From: Beta vulgaris subsp. vulgaris
Taxonomy: Eukaryota > Streptophyta > Magnoliopsida > Caryophyllales > Amaranthaceae
DNA length: 64,000 bases
Reading direction: 5' to 3'
Assembly: GCF_026745355.1 (NCBI RefSeq)
Contig: NC_079202.1
Span: forward strand, 48,852,787-48,916,786
A model generated the notes under the pieces. It worked only from the letters and a program-made list of their open reading frames with translations. It searched no databases and had not been told where the DNA came from. Positions 11,681-22,964 of the stretch are shown piece after piece. A program made the translations under genes and the position numbers. The stretch's first letter is position 1, and every line of letters begins with the position of its first letter.

Positions 11681-12090
11681 AACAGTATGCTAGAAAACAT
11701 TGTCAATAAAAAAATCATATTACTATACGTCGTTATAGGTAAACGTTTGTAAAGTTTTAAGATAATGACATTATTTTAAAAAAAGTATTGGTTGTATACT
11801 ATTTAAATACTTCAAATATTATATATGAAATATTATGTAATCAATGAGCGTCAAATAATTTTATACAACAAAGAATAAATGTTCATATTATTATGACGAA
11901 TATTTAAGTATTATTTTGCACATATATAACAAATTCAAATTATTTCTAGCCAATTTTTCTATAAGAAAAAAGTAGTAAATACTATATTTATTTCTCTAAT
12001 ATGGCTTTTATATTATGAAGAAAGAATTGTGCTATTTTGCTGTCTACCCATGACAACAACAATTTGCTTCTTATCGTTCACCCTAGCATT
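11681..12090. other. AT-rich spacer between two LINEs
   Basis: No coding signal is present. It separates the truncated 5' ends of the minus-strand and plus-strand LINEs. Confidence 0.6.
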
Positions 12091-13508
12091 CATTCCATTC
12101 CATGTGGCTGGAAGATGTATACTTCATAATGTTCAAAGTTGTATATGCTTGTAGGAATGGCTTTAGGAGGGTGATCGGGAATGGACGCCATACAAAGATT
12201 ATGGAGGACAATTGGATTGAGAATAAACCTTTGAAGATTAAGTGTGGCACATCACTTGTTCATGAAAATCTCCATCACGTCGAAGATTTATTGGATGCTA
12301 ACACGAACAACTGGAATAGTGCACTAATTTGGAGAGTGTTCCAAGCGGAGTCAGCAAATCGGATTCTAGGAATTTACATCTCACAGGATCGAGGTAGAGA
12401 GGATGAGATAGTGTGGAGCAGAAATGAATCCGAAAAATATAACTCCAAAGACGCTTATTCATTACTTGTTGAGGACTTCAAATCACGTGAGAAGACGATT
12501 TTGGATAAAAAAAATTGGGGAAAATTATGGGAAATGAAATAAAGCCTAAGTGGAAGTTTTTGTGTGGAGAATTCTGAATAAGGCTTTGGCACTAAATGCT
12601 AAACTTGAGAAGCGCAGAATTGTAAACTCTGGGAATTGTCACTTATGTCATGTAGATGTGGAAAATGAAGAGCATCTATTCAGGGACTGCAATGTTACCT
12701 CCCAAGTATGGTTGGGGTCATGCCTTGGGATTCAGGCTCAAGGAATCCCGTATATTCCTTTCTGGGATTGGATAGCAAATTTTTTGAAGAAATTTTGGAG
12801 GGAAGAAGGAATAGGAAGCGAACGTGGAATGTGGTTATGTGCAATCTTGTGGTCCACCTGGATTCATCGAAGTCATGTTGTTTTTCGTGGTCTTAACCCA
12901 AACCCTTACCAAATTCTGCGCATGCGCAGAGGAGCTGGTATGTGAAGAGCTTCGAAAAGTGGCGGAGGAAAAGAGGGGGAGTTCTAGTATGAGGCCAGAG
13001 GGAAAAGTGGCACAGGGAGAACTAAAATTTACATATGGTAGTCATCATGGGCGCCAATGCATTATTGATGTGGATGGTGCTTGGAAACAAGTGAGACGAA
13101 AAAACTATTCAAAAGCTGGCATTGGCTGGGTAGCAAAGGTGGATATGAATGTTCTCTTTAGTGGAAATTGTATGGTCAAGGCGAACTCAGCGTTGCAGTG
13201 TGAAGGTCTGGTTGTGCTTTCAGCAATAAAGGTAGCTCAGAAAAGAAGGGAAATGGATATTAAAATTTTATCTGACTCAGAGACTGTAATTCGATCCCTA
13301 AATAAAAAGAGTTTTCCCTTCCACATCGTTAACATATGTAATGATGTATATGACTGCTGCAGGAATCTTAATAGCTACGAGGTAGTTAAGGTTGATAGGA
13401 ACCTGGTTAAAGAAAGTCATGACATAGCAATCAAAGCCAGACAAGGTGTACTAGTTTAATAATGTTTTTTCTTTCAATTTGTATTTGTTGCCAAAAAAAA
13501 AAAAAAAA
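12091..13508 (+). mobile_element. 5'-truncated LINE, plus strand, with poly(A)
   Basis: This is the 3' third of a second LINE: the region after reverse transcriptase, a zf-RVT finger, RNase H, a short 3' UTR and a poly(A) tail of about 16 A at 13493-13508. It starts abruptly near GFRRVIGNGRHTKI (about 12160), equal to the conserved GxRWRIGNG..I motif. Its sequence is unlike the neighbouring minus-strand LINE, so it is another family and a separate insertion. I could not see a target duplication. Confidence 0.8.
12102..13459 (+). pseudogene. LINE polyprotein C-terminus: zf-RVT and RNase H, two frameshifts
   Basis: Frame 1 (12102-12542) encodes GFRRVIGNGRHTKIMEDNWI and DEIVWSRNESEKYNSKDAY. It ends at a stop created by loss of one A near 12538. 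Frame 2 (12550-12945) continues with KWKVFVWRILNKALALNAK and the finger CHLCHVDVENEEHLFRDC. A second shift near 12900 leads to frame 3 (to 13459), the RNase H. RNase H landmarks are IDVDGAWK, the GIGWVAK turn, the Glu of LQCEGLVVL, the Asp of ILSDSETVIRSL and the His of KESHDIAIKA. Restoring frame is not needed to recognise the family. The product as it stands is broken. Confidence 0.85.
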
Positions 13509-14365
13509 TTATCCCAATTCCCATAGCACCTATATTTGAAACTTCTTGTAGTCTGTAGATGTCAGTAAGGCTGTAAGGCCCTGTAATTTTTCCAAAAGTA
13601 TAGGGTTTCAAATTTTCTTAATAGATTGTTACTTTCTATGTTTTTTTATATTTAATAGTTAATACCAAAGGACTTGACACATATATCATACATAACTTTG
13701 AATATTAATAACTTTGATTATATTATTAAAAAGAATATAAAAACATGATTTTTATGAAAATACGTAATGAGTAGATCTAACAAAATATTACATAATTATG
13801 ATTTTTATTATATACACATAGTATAAGAAGGTCAAAGTAGAGAATGTGACTAATATTAAAAGTCAATATGATACAACCATAGAAAAGGTAAGTATTTTGC
13901 TAGCAGTTCTCTTGTAAGATGTGTTCAATGATTTATGAAACCTTTTAAGTTCTAATAGACAATTGGCCTGGATTATTTTACGCAATATTTTATTCGAATC
14001 TTTAAAAATTGCAACACATTAAATATTTTTATAGATAAGCTTAACAAAATTACAAGTACTGATAATTTTATAGAACACTTAACAGTTAATCTCGTGTTAG
14101 CTAGACAACATATTAAATATTTTTTTAGTACACTTTTATAATTAAACTAAAACTGAAACTAATAATTAGAAGTTAATAAATTCAAAATTAACAGTTACCT
14201 CGTTTTAGGTATTTTTTTACGAATATTTTAGAGCTTAAAGAAATCAATGAACAATATGATTCATAACGGAGTGAGATTAAGTAATTGCACTAGTTATAAT
14301 TTAATACTAGTAGACATTGAAATAGCTTTCTAAAAGTTGAGTTGAAATAACTTTCGTAAATGATA
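13509..14365. other. AT-rich spacer without recognisable genes
   Basis: I found no open frame with protein character and no element ends. Confidence 0.6.
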
Positions 14366-14681
14366 TTTCCTTTGGTTCTTAAAGATCTTATCTCTTTCCG
14401 TTTAAGTGCGTTTTCAAAAGATCTTCTCTTCTTTTACTTTATTCCTTATTTGAAATTTTTTTCCGTTTTTACCCTCTCATGTCCCTATCATATGGTCCAC
14501 CATTACATTATTAATTCAATTTTACTCTCTTTCTCTCTCCTAACTTAACCCCTTTTTATTTGTTTATTTATCTTAACCTCTTTCTCTTTTCTATTTTACT
14601 CATCCCATACCCCATACAAATTAATCCTCATTGATATATGTAGTAACAGTAATAAGGAAGATCTTTTAGAATAGGAAGAAG
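14366..14681 (-). mobile_element. Stowaway-like MITE (diverged sibling of 46157-46423)
   Basis: TA flanks both sides. The left tip TTTCCTTTGGTTCTTAAAG and the right tip (minus CTTCTTCCTATTC) are worn forms of CTCCCTCCGTTTCC. Inside, CTCTCATGTCCCTATCATA, TGGTCCACCATTACATTA and the paired AAAGATCTT boxes match the element at 46157 read in reverse. Such short TIR elements are mobilised by Tc1/mariner transposases in trans. Confidence 0.65.
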
Positions 14682-15177
14682 TACAAAAGAGTGAAAGATA
14701 AAACGTTGTAATCAGTAATCACCAAGTTGTAAGTCACCGAATATATTCTTTTCAAATTGCTATCGAGTGCAATTTGTTTCTTGTCTATTAAGGAAAGGGC
14801 TAAGTATCATAATAATACTCGACACCTTATTTAATCACGTTGAATTTGTATCTTCGCAGCAAATGCAATATCTTCACAACTAAAAAGACCGAGTACGGGT
14901 TGACAATGACACAAAAAATTAAAGAATATCTTAGACCAGTACCAACATTTTTTTTTAGGGAGATTGGTACCAACATAATTTTCTCGCATAGCCACATATA
15001 AAAAGAAAAAGCAAACAACTCCTCAAAAGAGAATAGTAAGATATAATATGCACTAGACATAAAATAAAAGCAATTGATATAGCCATAAAAAAAAAAAAAA
15101 ACAACTCATATGAACTATTGGAACTTTGATCAGTCAATGTTCTCATAATTATCAGTTTTTGTTTCCTTAATTTGATA
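14682..15177. other. AT-rich spacer
   Basis: Nothing is recognisable. Open frames on the minus strand here are low-complexity Phe/Ser/Leu. Confidence 0.55.
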
Positions 15178-15508
15178 CTCCCTCCGTCCCAAAATATAGT
15201 TCCCGTTTCCCTTTTTTCACGGTAATTTATGCAAGTTGGGATAGTAAAGATTTTTTGTTTATTTAAATAAAAGTTGTATGGGAAAAGATATTTAGGAGAG
15301 AGAATGGAGATAATTGGTGAAAGAGCATTAATTGTAACATTTTGGTTGAATAAACTAAGGAAAAAACAAAATTCAAGAAGCAAATAAATGATGGGACACG
15401 GTTTTTCTAGACAAATTACGAAAAAATTAGGAACTAAATATGGAAATAGGAACTATATTTTGGGACACCCAAAATGAAAATGGGAACTATATTTTGGGAT
15501 GGAGGGAG
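15178..15508. mobile_element. Stowaway MITE, complete
   Basis: The left tip CTCCCTCCGTCCCAAAATAT and the right tip, whose complement is CTCCCTCCATCCCAAAATAT, form long terminal inverted repeats. TA target duplications lie at 15176-15177 and 15509-15510. The 331-bp element has no coding capacity. A repeated phrase GGGAACTATATTTTGGGA near the right end (about 15446-15500) extends the inverted repeat. Confidence 0.9.
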
Positions 15509-16105
15509 TATTATATATAGCTATAATTGGTAACACACATTTCAAGCATTTAATGACACAGTTTGTTAGTTATAACTAGCTTTTAGGTTGGAGTTATGAC
15601 TCGAGTAACTATAATTTTTACTTATTGGTTAAGATTTTAATATACTAATTCAAAGTTATGAGATCAAATCTTAAATCATGTATTTTCTAACTTTTGAGTG
15701 TATGTGAAGTACATGAAGTAAATTAAACACTTCAAAAAAATAGCAACACGTGACACAATTCCTTGTGTAAAAATGTCTTTTAATATATTAGTATAGATAG
15801 ATTATGAAAATAATTAAGTGCCTAGCTAACACATTTCATAGATTGCACATTTTAGATTTCTCTTATTTGAGCAAAGTATGTAACATATGTGGAAAAAAAA
15901 TGCTTAGGTATGACTTACTATTATTTGATTATTTTACGTTTAAGCACACTTCACCAGTCACCACCATCCTTCTCCAAATAATACAATACTCCATTAACTT
16001 ACAGCACATCAACTTTTCTAATAACATGACAAACGATAATCAAACTATAACTTATCATCTAAAATTATGTAAACTGATAAGTGAAAGAATTATTATGAAA
16101 CAAAT
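15509..16105. other. AT-rich spacer
   Basis: No gene or element end was identified up to the solo LTR. Confidence 0.55.
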
Positions 16106-17153
16106 TGTTGGAGTACAAGGTGACACTCAAGAAGGGGGAGTTTGAATTGAGTGACAAAATCTAATCGGTTTCGCAAAAATGCTTCTATGGTATAGTGCCT
16201 TACACTGTATTATTCACTCGTAAACTCGCTTATAATGTTTTCTCTCAGATGAAGTTGTATCAAAACTAAAAACAATGAAATCAAATAACAAGACATAAGA
16301 ATTTTATGTGGTTCAATCTCACCTCTGAGATCTACGTCCACACTGGAACTTTATATAAAACTTTTAACTCACTGGAACTCTAGGATATACACTGTGCTAT
16401 GGGAATCCGTTTTTCAGCTCTCAAAATTTGTCAATAAGCAAATCTGAAAACGTCAATTGTTATTTTGATATTTATCTCCTAGCAATTGAATAAGAATTAT
16501 TCTCAAGGATATGGTTATCTTCTTGGATAATTTTATTTATAAAATTAAGGGATACAAATCTTTTCTTTTTCAAAATCAAAGATTATCTTTTTTTAAATTA
16601 AAAACTGATTTTTGCTTTCTTTAAAATATAAGGACTCCTCATTATCTTTTGCCAACTAAAAATTAGATTTCATAAACCAATATTTCCGAAAAACTTAATC
16701 ACAAAATTTTATTTAAAATACAGTTTGTTTTAAACTCTCTCTGTTTTCAAAAATATTTATAAAGAAACGTTTTCGTTAAATTAGTTTTTTTCACTCTTTA
16801 TCCGAAAATCTTTATTATAAAAACTATTTTCCTTTCAAAGCTTATTTTCGAAATTATACTCCCCTTTTATATTCTTTAAATATAGAAACATGAAAATAAT
16901 ATAATTACCTATTTTCTTTACTCTAAGAAAATAGTTAATCATCTTAATTTTATATTTCTAATTTAGCACAAAGTTCCAATACGTTAATTGCATTGCATAC
17001 ACATGAAATTAGTATAACGAGACCTAAGCTTCCATATCTTCAATTCGTTGAGCTTTCACTGACATCCAACCTTGATAGCGTTCTTTGTTACATACATTCA
17101 TATTGTAGCATAAAATGTATTTTCATCAAAATATCAAACTTAAAATCACAACA
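16106..17153 (-). mobile_element. solo Sirevirus LTR, opposite orientation to the LTR at 253
   Basis: Read on the minus strand it begins TGTTGTGATTTTAAG at 17153 and ends CCAACA at 16106. It shares with the 253-1607 LTR the end block CTCAAGAAGGGGGAGTTTGA, the GTGGACGTAGATCTCAGAGG block (about 16321-16340) and GATGAAAAT...TGCTACAATATG near the start. It lacks a polypurine tract upstream and a primer site downstream, so the body was lost by LTR-LTR recombination. The flanks CAAAT and CAAGC match only partly as a 5-bp duplication, which suggests decay or a slightly misplaced end. Confidence 0.75.
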
Positions 17154-17484
17154 CAAGCAAATAATATATCATTTTTTCCTCAAATATTTTTTCTTAATTG
17201 TTTTTTCAGAGTTCTCCCCTGTTTTAGAAAATGGTTCTTTTTCACATGATATCTTTGTGGAATTTTAAAATTCATAGGGCACCCCTATAATTTCAAAAAT
17301 GCAACAAGTATCCCTATGATTTAAATAAAATGTATGAAATACCATTAATGACTAACGGTGTTAAATTTTCGTTAGCTTTAGAGAGCTAATTTAACCCTTT
17401 CATTTCTACTTCTTTCTTTTCTTTACCCCGATTCTCTCAAAACCCCCCCCCCCCCCCTCTCTCTTCCTCCTGTACGTTTTAGGC
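17154..17484. other. spacer with a plant interspersed-repeat phrase and a poly(C) run
   Basis: At 17276-17345 the phrases AGGGCACCCCTATAATTTC and AAGTATCCCTATGATTTA are typical of dispersed plant repeats, but I cannot assign a class. A run of 15 C lies at 17443-17457. Confidence 0.4.
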
Positions 17485-17700
17485 AGTGGCAGATCCAGCG
17501 TGGGTTCAGTGGGTTCAACTGAACCCACGCGGATTCGGGAGAAAAATAGGAGATGCTGGAAACTAAAAAATAGTTACAAATATAAAACACGCGTATCTTT
17601 GACAGAGATACCAGATTAGCCCAGTGACAAAGTGTGTGTGCAAGGTGAGTATTTTGTACGTTGGGTCACGGTTCCACTCCTCGATCATGGTAAGTTTTAT
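17485..17700 (+). mobile_element. SINE-like or short hAT-derived dispersed repeat
   Basis: It opens with GGCAGTGGCAGATCCAGCG, then a hairpin: CGTGGGTTCAGT and ACTGAACCCACG around a 7-nt loop (17499-17529). Further on, TAGCCCAGTGACAAAGTG and GTCACGGTTCCACTCCTCG (about 17617-17690) resemble the A and B boxes of a tRNA-like promoter, the B box being a worn GGTTCGANTCC. A related phrase CTGGATCCACCACTG occurs near 6580. Class and ends are uncertain. Confidence 0.4.
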
Positions 17701-17780
17701 TTACTTAATATTCCTTTTCCTTTTTCCCTCCCTTTGCCTAATGTTATATATTCATTTGTCCTTTTTTTTTTGTTCGCTCC

Positions 17781-17868
17781 CTTTGTTTTATGTTATATTT
17801 TCATTAGTCATTCTTTGTTTTATGTTATATTTTCATTAGTCATTCTTTGTTTTATGTTATATTTATAT
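17781..17868. repeat. 32-bp tandem repeat, about 2.7 copies
   Basis: The unit is CTTTGTTTTATG then TTATATTTTCATTAGTCATT. Copies start at 17781, 17813 and 17845. The first two are identical and the third is cut short. Confidence 0.9.
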
Positions 17869-19856
17869 GATATACAATGAAAAGTGTATTAAAGTGTGAA
17901 GGATTAATATTATATATTTACAAATTTTATATGTACATTTTATAAACTAAAAGTGCAAATTTTATGGGAGAATTTTTATACATTACTTCAAAACAAAATT
18001 CTTGTCAGAGCTCAATATCACCAAAAATACAAATACTTATTATTGTGATCGTGTTGTTTCGTTCTTAATTAATCATTTTATATTTCACATTTGTATTAGT
18101 TGATAATATTTCATCTTTTTTCATGTTTCATATCATAAATATATAGTTATTTTTTTGTACTATAATCAAGAATGTAAGCTCCGCTAAGTATAATTATTGT
18201 TGAAAGTGTTCCTTAAAAAAAATGTAACTCTAGATTTGTAACTACTTTTTAGTTAGCTTCTTATCTGCAAAAGTAAATGAATCACACTGTTGGGTGTCCA
18301 AGCTTGCGTCACCAAATGAAGCTTCATTTTTTGTGTCCATGGATGAGCTTCCTTGCTATTGGGAAAACCAGAGCAAAGATTGAATTACCATGTAAGAATT
18401 TGGACAATGATATTGACAAGAATCGAAATTGGGATGACCTACAAACTAACAGTTATAGCAACTGTTGTTTTTACCATGACTTTTCTTCACATTAACCCTT
18501 TCTCTGCAAATCTGCAATTTTCCCACGAAGAAGGAGATGGAATTGGGCGGGCTCTGGTTCAAATGGGTGGTAGGATTTTTCGAGGGGAGGGTGCTTTTTT
18601 ATTTTCTTTTGCTTTTCAATAATTATTTCTAATTTTAATGTGATTAAGGTTTTATTTTTATTTTTGATATAATTAATTAAGATTATTTATGGTTTAATTA
18701 GCTTTAATTCAGTTAATTAGGAATTGTTTAAAAATAATTAAGTTGACTTGACTTTAATTATTAATAGAATCTTGACTCTATTAATTACTCTATTAGTTTT
18801 TTTTTAATCTTTCTGTTTAGAATCTTGACACTATTCACAATGAGAGGCAATCTTCTAAATTATTTTCAACATATGATAAAAAAAATATAATCATGTGAAG
18901 TCTTGTTTGATTCGTCTCAACGAGTACTTTATTAATATTGGATCATTATTCATATTTTTATTAACACACAATGAAAGATATTTAAGGTCAAAGACGTGCA
19001 TTGACAAACGTAAAAGTCGAAATAGGAAGAATAAAAAGAAACAGAATGAGTATTAAAGATATTATATGCATTTTATTTAAATCATAAAAATACCTGGTGT
19101 AATTATGAAATATTTAGAAAATACTAACATCACCCATATGTTTTCCCTGTACCAAGACAAAGACAAAAACCAATGTTATGATATGATTTTCTATCTCCCA
19201 TATGGGAGACTAAGGTTCAATCTTGGTGAAAGCAAAATTTCAATATTATTGAAAGGTTGGAAGTTGGAGGAGGGGAGTTTGGGACTTGTTGGATTTCTAG
19301 GTAAGTGACCATATACAAGGACAGTCCAGATAAAATTCATCTTATTACATATTTGAAAAAAAAGACAAGGTTAAAAACCCCTATCTTCTCTTGGGGAACA
19401 AAAGGATAAAAGCTACTCCTTAATTTATTTATATGAGGGGATAAAAAAGAAAGGGAATGATATTGAAACGGCTATATTACTGTTGTCTACGTCTACCAGA
19501 ACAGGCCCACAATTTTCTTTATGGGAACAAGTGCAATCAACACTCTCACTTGCCACTGCATCAAAAACCCGAATACAAGCACCGTCGACTTCTTGTCTAG
19601 AACCTTTTTCCTGATTATTTAATCATCAATATAACAAATCAACAACCCCTTAATTTATCTATTTTTATTTTCCATATTAATCATTCAACAAAAGTAAACA
19701 CATTAATAATAATTTTCAAAGTTTTCCCCACATTTTAGCCTTAGAATTCTTTACACACGTATACCGCGTTCATTTCTTTAGACCAAGCATAACATTATCA
19801 CAATTCACAAAATCTTTTAAATATTCTCCAATGTAACACCAAAATTAGAAAGCCGT
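17869..19856. other. AT-rich spacer upstream of the ANTH gene
   Basis: No gene is recognised. Short open frames at 18277-18622 and 19105-19308 lack protein-family resemblance. The last few hundred bases up to 19856 are the likely promoter region of the ANTH gene. Confidence 0.5.
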
Positions 19857-19864
19857 TATAAATA
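19857..19864 (+). promoter_or_regulatory. TATA box of the ANTH gene
   Basis: TATAAATA lies 73 bp before the start codon. The sequence between is a CT-rich leader (TTTCTCCCTCTCTTTCTCTC and similar, 19880-19930), a common plant 5' UTR. The transcription start would fall near 19890. Confidence 0.65.
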
Positions 19865-19936
19865 CACAAAAATAACTGTTTCTCCCTCTCTTTCTCTCAT
19901 TCACATTTTCTCTCTCATACTCTGTTTTCTTTCACA

Positions 19937-20911
19937 ATGGGAAGACCAGAAAAAATGAAAAACATAGTAGGAATCCTCAAAGACAAAGTCTCAATTCTCA
20001 AAGCAATCTTTCTATTATCCTCATCAAAACCCACCACCTCCTTCCACGTCGCCGTCCTACGCGCCACCACCCACAACCACCCATCTGACCCACCACCTTA
20101 CGACGCTGTCTTAGCCTTAGCTCACAACCACCGTCCCTCCGCCGGACCATTAGTACACGCGCTACTCCAACGTGTTCATGGGACCCACAACGTCTACGTG
20201 GCACTCAAGTGTCTTCTCACGCTCCACCACGTCATCACTTATGGATCCCCTGCTCTTAAGGAGAATATATCATCTTACTCAACTGGGCCCCTCTTTAACC
20301 TATCAAGTTTCCAGGACCCCTCTGATCGTGACACGTGTGAGTTGTCTAATTGGGTACGGTGGTATGCCGATGTACTGGATTATAGCCTTGCTCTTACAAG
20401 GAAAAACAGAGGAGAGAGATTGAGTTCTTTGGTGGGTATGTTGGAAGTCATTTGTGGGGCCCCTCAATCTTTGCATTATCAAAAGATAAGCTTGATTTAT
20501 GAAGTAATAAAGTTGGTTGGAGAAGATTATAGGATGATTATGAGAGAGATTAATACCAAGATTAATCAATTTGGGAAGAGGTTTATTCAAGATTTAAGTG
20601 ATGAATTGTTGGGGAATTTGTTGGGTGATTTAAAAAGAATTGAGAATTGTAAAGAAAGAATGTTTTTAATGTTCTTGAATAAGAAGAAAAATGATGGAGT
20701 TTGGGAATTGATTGAGGAAGTGAGGAAAGATGTTGAGGAAGTTAAGGTGAAGAGAGAGAATATGAAGTTGGTTGTTTTTCATCCAACTGAGTCGACTCGG
20801 GTGGAGGACAAACGAGTTAGTGAGTCAAGATCTTTGGCCGTTGTGCCGGCGCCACGTGCCAAAAGATGGTTGGATGTTGACTGGAATCCGTTGGTTGCTT
20901 CCGTTGGTTAA
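19937..20911 (+). CDS. ANTH-domain clathrin assembly protein (At4g40080-like)
   Basis: This single-exon gene encodes 324 residues. ANTH/CALM proteins bind phosphoinositides and clathrin and help build coated vesicles at the plasma membrane and trans-Golgi. The N-terminal half follows the plant ANTH layout: VAVLRATTHNHPSDPPPYDA (about residues 38-57), the form of the KATxH lipid-binding motif with Arg for Lys; NVYVALKCLLTLHHVI (about 85-100); and NWVRWYADVLDYSLAL near 137-152. A second helical part with LIYEVIKLVGEDY and a charged helix EEVRKDVEEVKVKRENMK follow. The short C-terminus ends DVDWNPLVASVG and lacks the long DPF/NPF tails of larger AP180s, as in the small At4g40080 type. The start context CACAATGGGA is good, and two stops in a row (TAATAA) close it. 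No lesion is visible. Confidence 0.9.
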   Translation: MGRPEKMKNIVGILKDKVSILKAIFLLSSSKPTTSFHVAVLRATTHNHPSDPPPYDAVLALAHNHRPSAGPLVHALLQRVHGTHNVYVALKCLLTLHHVITYGSPALKENISSYSTGPLFNLSSFQDPSDRDTCELSNWVRWYADVLDYSLALTRKNRGERLSSLVGMLEVICGAPQSLHYQKISLIYEVIKLVGEDYRMIMREINTKINQFGKRFIQDLSDELLGNLLGDLKRIENCKERMFLMFLNKKKNDGVWELIEEVRKDVEEVKVKRENMKLVVFHPTESTRVEDKRVSESRSLAVVPAPRAKRWLDVDWNPLVASVG

Positions 20912-21105
20912 TAATCTTGAGAAGTGTGAGTTTGCAAAATTCTTGATGTAACTTTTTTGTTTTTTTGAGATCAAGTTAATTTTTGGTATTGTACATTCTG
21001 AATATTTTCATTTTTTAGTTGTACAAAGTGTATCGGATTTCTTTTTTTGTTGAATTATAGGAAATAAGAATATCGAGACAAATGTATAGAAATAATACAA
21101 TAATA
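20912..21105 (+). terminator. 3' UTR / polyadenylation region of the ANTH gene
   Basis: Downstream of the stop is a T-rich region with TTGTACA and TTTTTGTT upstream elements and AATAAG/AATAATACAATAA near 21062-21100, the loose signals typical of plant poly(A) sites. The exact site cannot be read from sequence. Confidence 0.35.
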
Positions 21106-21530
21106 CTCCCATCCATTTTCTTTTATTGCCACTATTTGGAATCGAGGAAGAAACCAATACAAGTCAAAAAATGGGCAAGATTCCACAATTTTTTTTAAAA
21201 AAAATTAACTAAAAATAAAGATTTTACCTTTGTGAGTTATTCTAAAGTTGGACAACCAATGATACAAAACGTTTGAGGGGATAGAAGAGTAAAGTAACTG
21301 CAAACTAGTATGAACACATTTATTGCTCTTTGAATTACTCCATGTTAGACGATGGGTTGAAAGGTAAACAATGACGACTAAATAGTATGAACTCATTTAT
21401 TGCAACATAAAAATAATGAGAAATTTAATTCATAAATTATATGAGTATTATTTATGGAAAGATTCAAAATAGGAGCAATATATTAAAATTTCTAATGCGG
21501 AATACATGTTCAATAAAAAAACGCATGGAG
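21106..21530. mobile_element. Stowaway-like MITE, diverged
   Basis: The left tip CTCCCATCCATTTTCTTTTA and the right tip (complement CTCCATGCGTTTTTTTATTG) form imperfect inverted repeats. TA lies on both sides (21104-21105 and 21531-21532). It begins about 195 bp after the ANTH stop codon. The interior is not coding. Confidence 0.6.
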
Positions 21531-22280
21531 TAATTGTTGAATGCTGAAAATAAACTGTTGTTGAGCTCTTTGAGTTGTTAAGACATTCTTAGCATATGTA
21601 ATAAACTAATGATTTTCATGAGTGAAATAAATAATGTATTATAAATTCTAGCATTTTTGAAGAAAAAAAATATAGAATTACTTTGTTAATTATATAGAGA
21701 AAATTTATTATGATCAAAATTAGCTGTTTTTTTTTTTCAAAAAAAAAAAGAGATATTTTTTTTTGACAAATGAAGGAGATAGCCTTTTGGTTTACTCACC
21801 TTATTATATTATAATTCATCCTTATTTGAACAGCCAAATTTGTAATAGAAAAGTCATCCCTTTTATTTGGAATAAAATTTATCTTTTTTCTTTCTAGAAA
21901 ATAGATAGCCAAGTTTGCTCATGATAAATTTACTCTTCCTATAATTAGCAAAGTTATCACAATAATTTATTAATATTAATAAGTTATGAGTTTGAGATCG
22001 TGGAGTACATATATCATTTTCCCACCTTGTATATATTCTTGTGGTCTAGGCATCAAACCTATGCAACTCGTTCAAGGAATCTCCTTTGTCTCTTCCTCAA
22101 TCAATAAGTAAGCCTCCTTTATCTTACCTCAAAAAAGTAACTAGTAAAAGTTATCCTTAGTTGTTGAACTTGTCAATGTTCCATTATACGCCTTTTGTTG
22201 GTTGTTTTCTTTGCTCAATGAGATCAATTTCATCTATCAATAATGTAAATTTGGAGACCGATGCTAATGTCGTCATTATT
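21531..22280. other. AT-rich spacer
   Basis: No gene or element end is recognised. It includes T- and A-runs near 21728-21765. Confidence 0.5.
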
Positions 22281-22740
22281 TCTATTATATAAGAAAAGGG
22301 GGAGGAAGATGATCATGTCCTTCAAATACTAAATTACCCTTAATGATTTAATAGAATGAAAACAAATTACAAAAGAAAATAATTTTCTCATTTTAATTTG
22401 ATATTCTAAACAACTTAAAAATGGTATATACATCAATATTTCAATCAAAAAAATAATGATACATGACGTCTACCTGAAATGTCTGAAATACTCAATACAT
22501 TTGATACTCTTTAATTAAGTCAAACCAATTCATTATGTCTATTCTTTTTGTATAAAATTCATTCACAAAAAATCAATATTAATATCACTCACAACCTTTC
22601 TTAGTTTTTTACATTACCGAATTAATATATATATTAATTCATCTAACTATTAATCTTTCACATATTAAGTGTAATAATGAGTATATAATAGAATAACAAG
22701 TTTAGAAATTAACACACGCATTGCGTGCGTATAAGGCTAG
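22281..22740 (+). mobile_element. non-autonomous Helitron, 460 bp
   Basis: It begins TCTATTATATAAGAAAAGG, the same type of start seen at 27153 and 57736. The end has the hairpin CACGC-ATT-GCGTG (22715-22727), then CTAG at 22737-22740 followed by T. The base before the start is T, not the expected A. There is no coding capacity. Confidence 0.7.
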
Positions 22741-22964
22741 TAATAACATGATTTAGGGCATTAAATTACATGTTTGGTATTATTTCTAAGCCATAGTTTG
22801 TAAGTTGTAACTGTAGACAAAGTGGTAAAGAAACAAGATCATTTGGATAAATATCAGGATGCTTGATAATCTATAAGTATGTATTGCTTCTTTAATTGCA
22901 GTCATGTAGTTTTATCCTAGTAGTAATTTTTAGTCAAGCTTATATTCCTTTGATAACACTTTAA

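Noticed and set aside
8877..13508. One LINE insertion with twin-priming inversion.
   Set aside because: Both halves have their own RNase H and 3' end, and their sequences differ; two insertions are needed.
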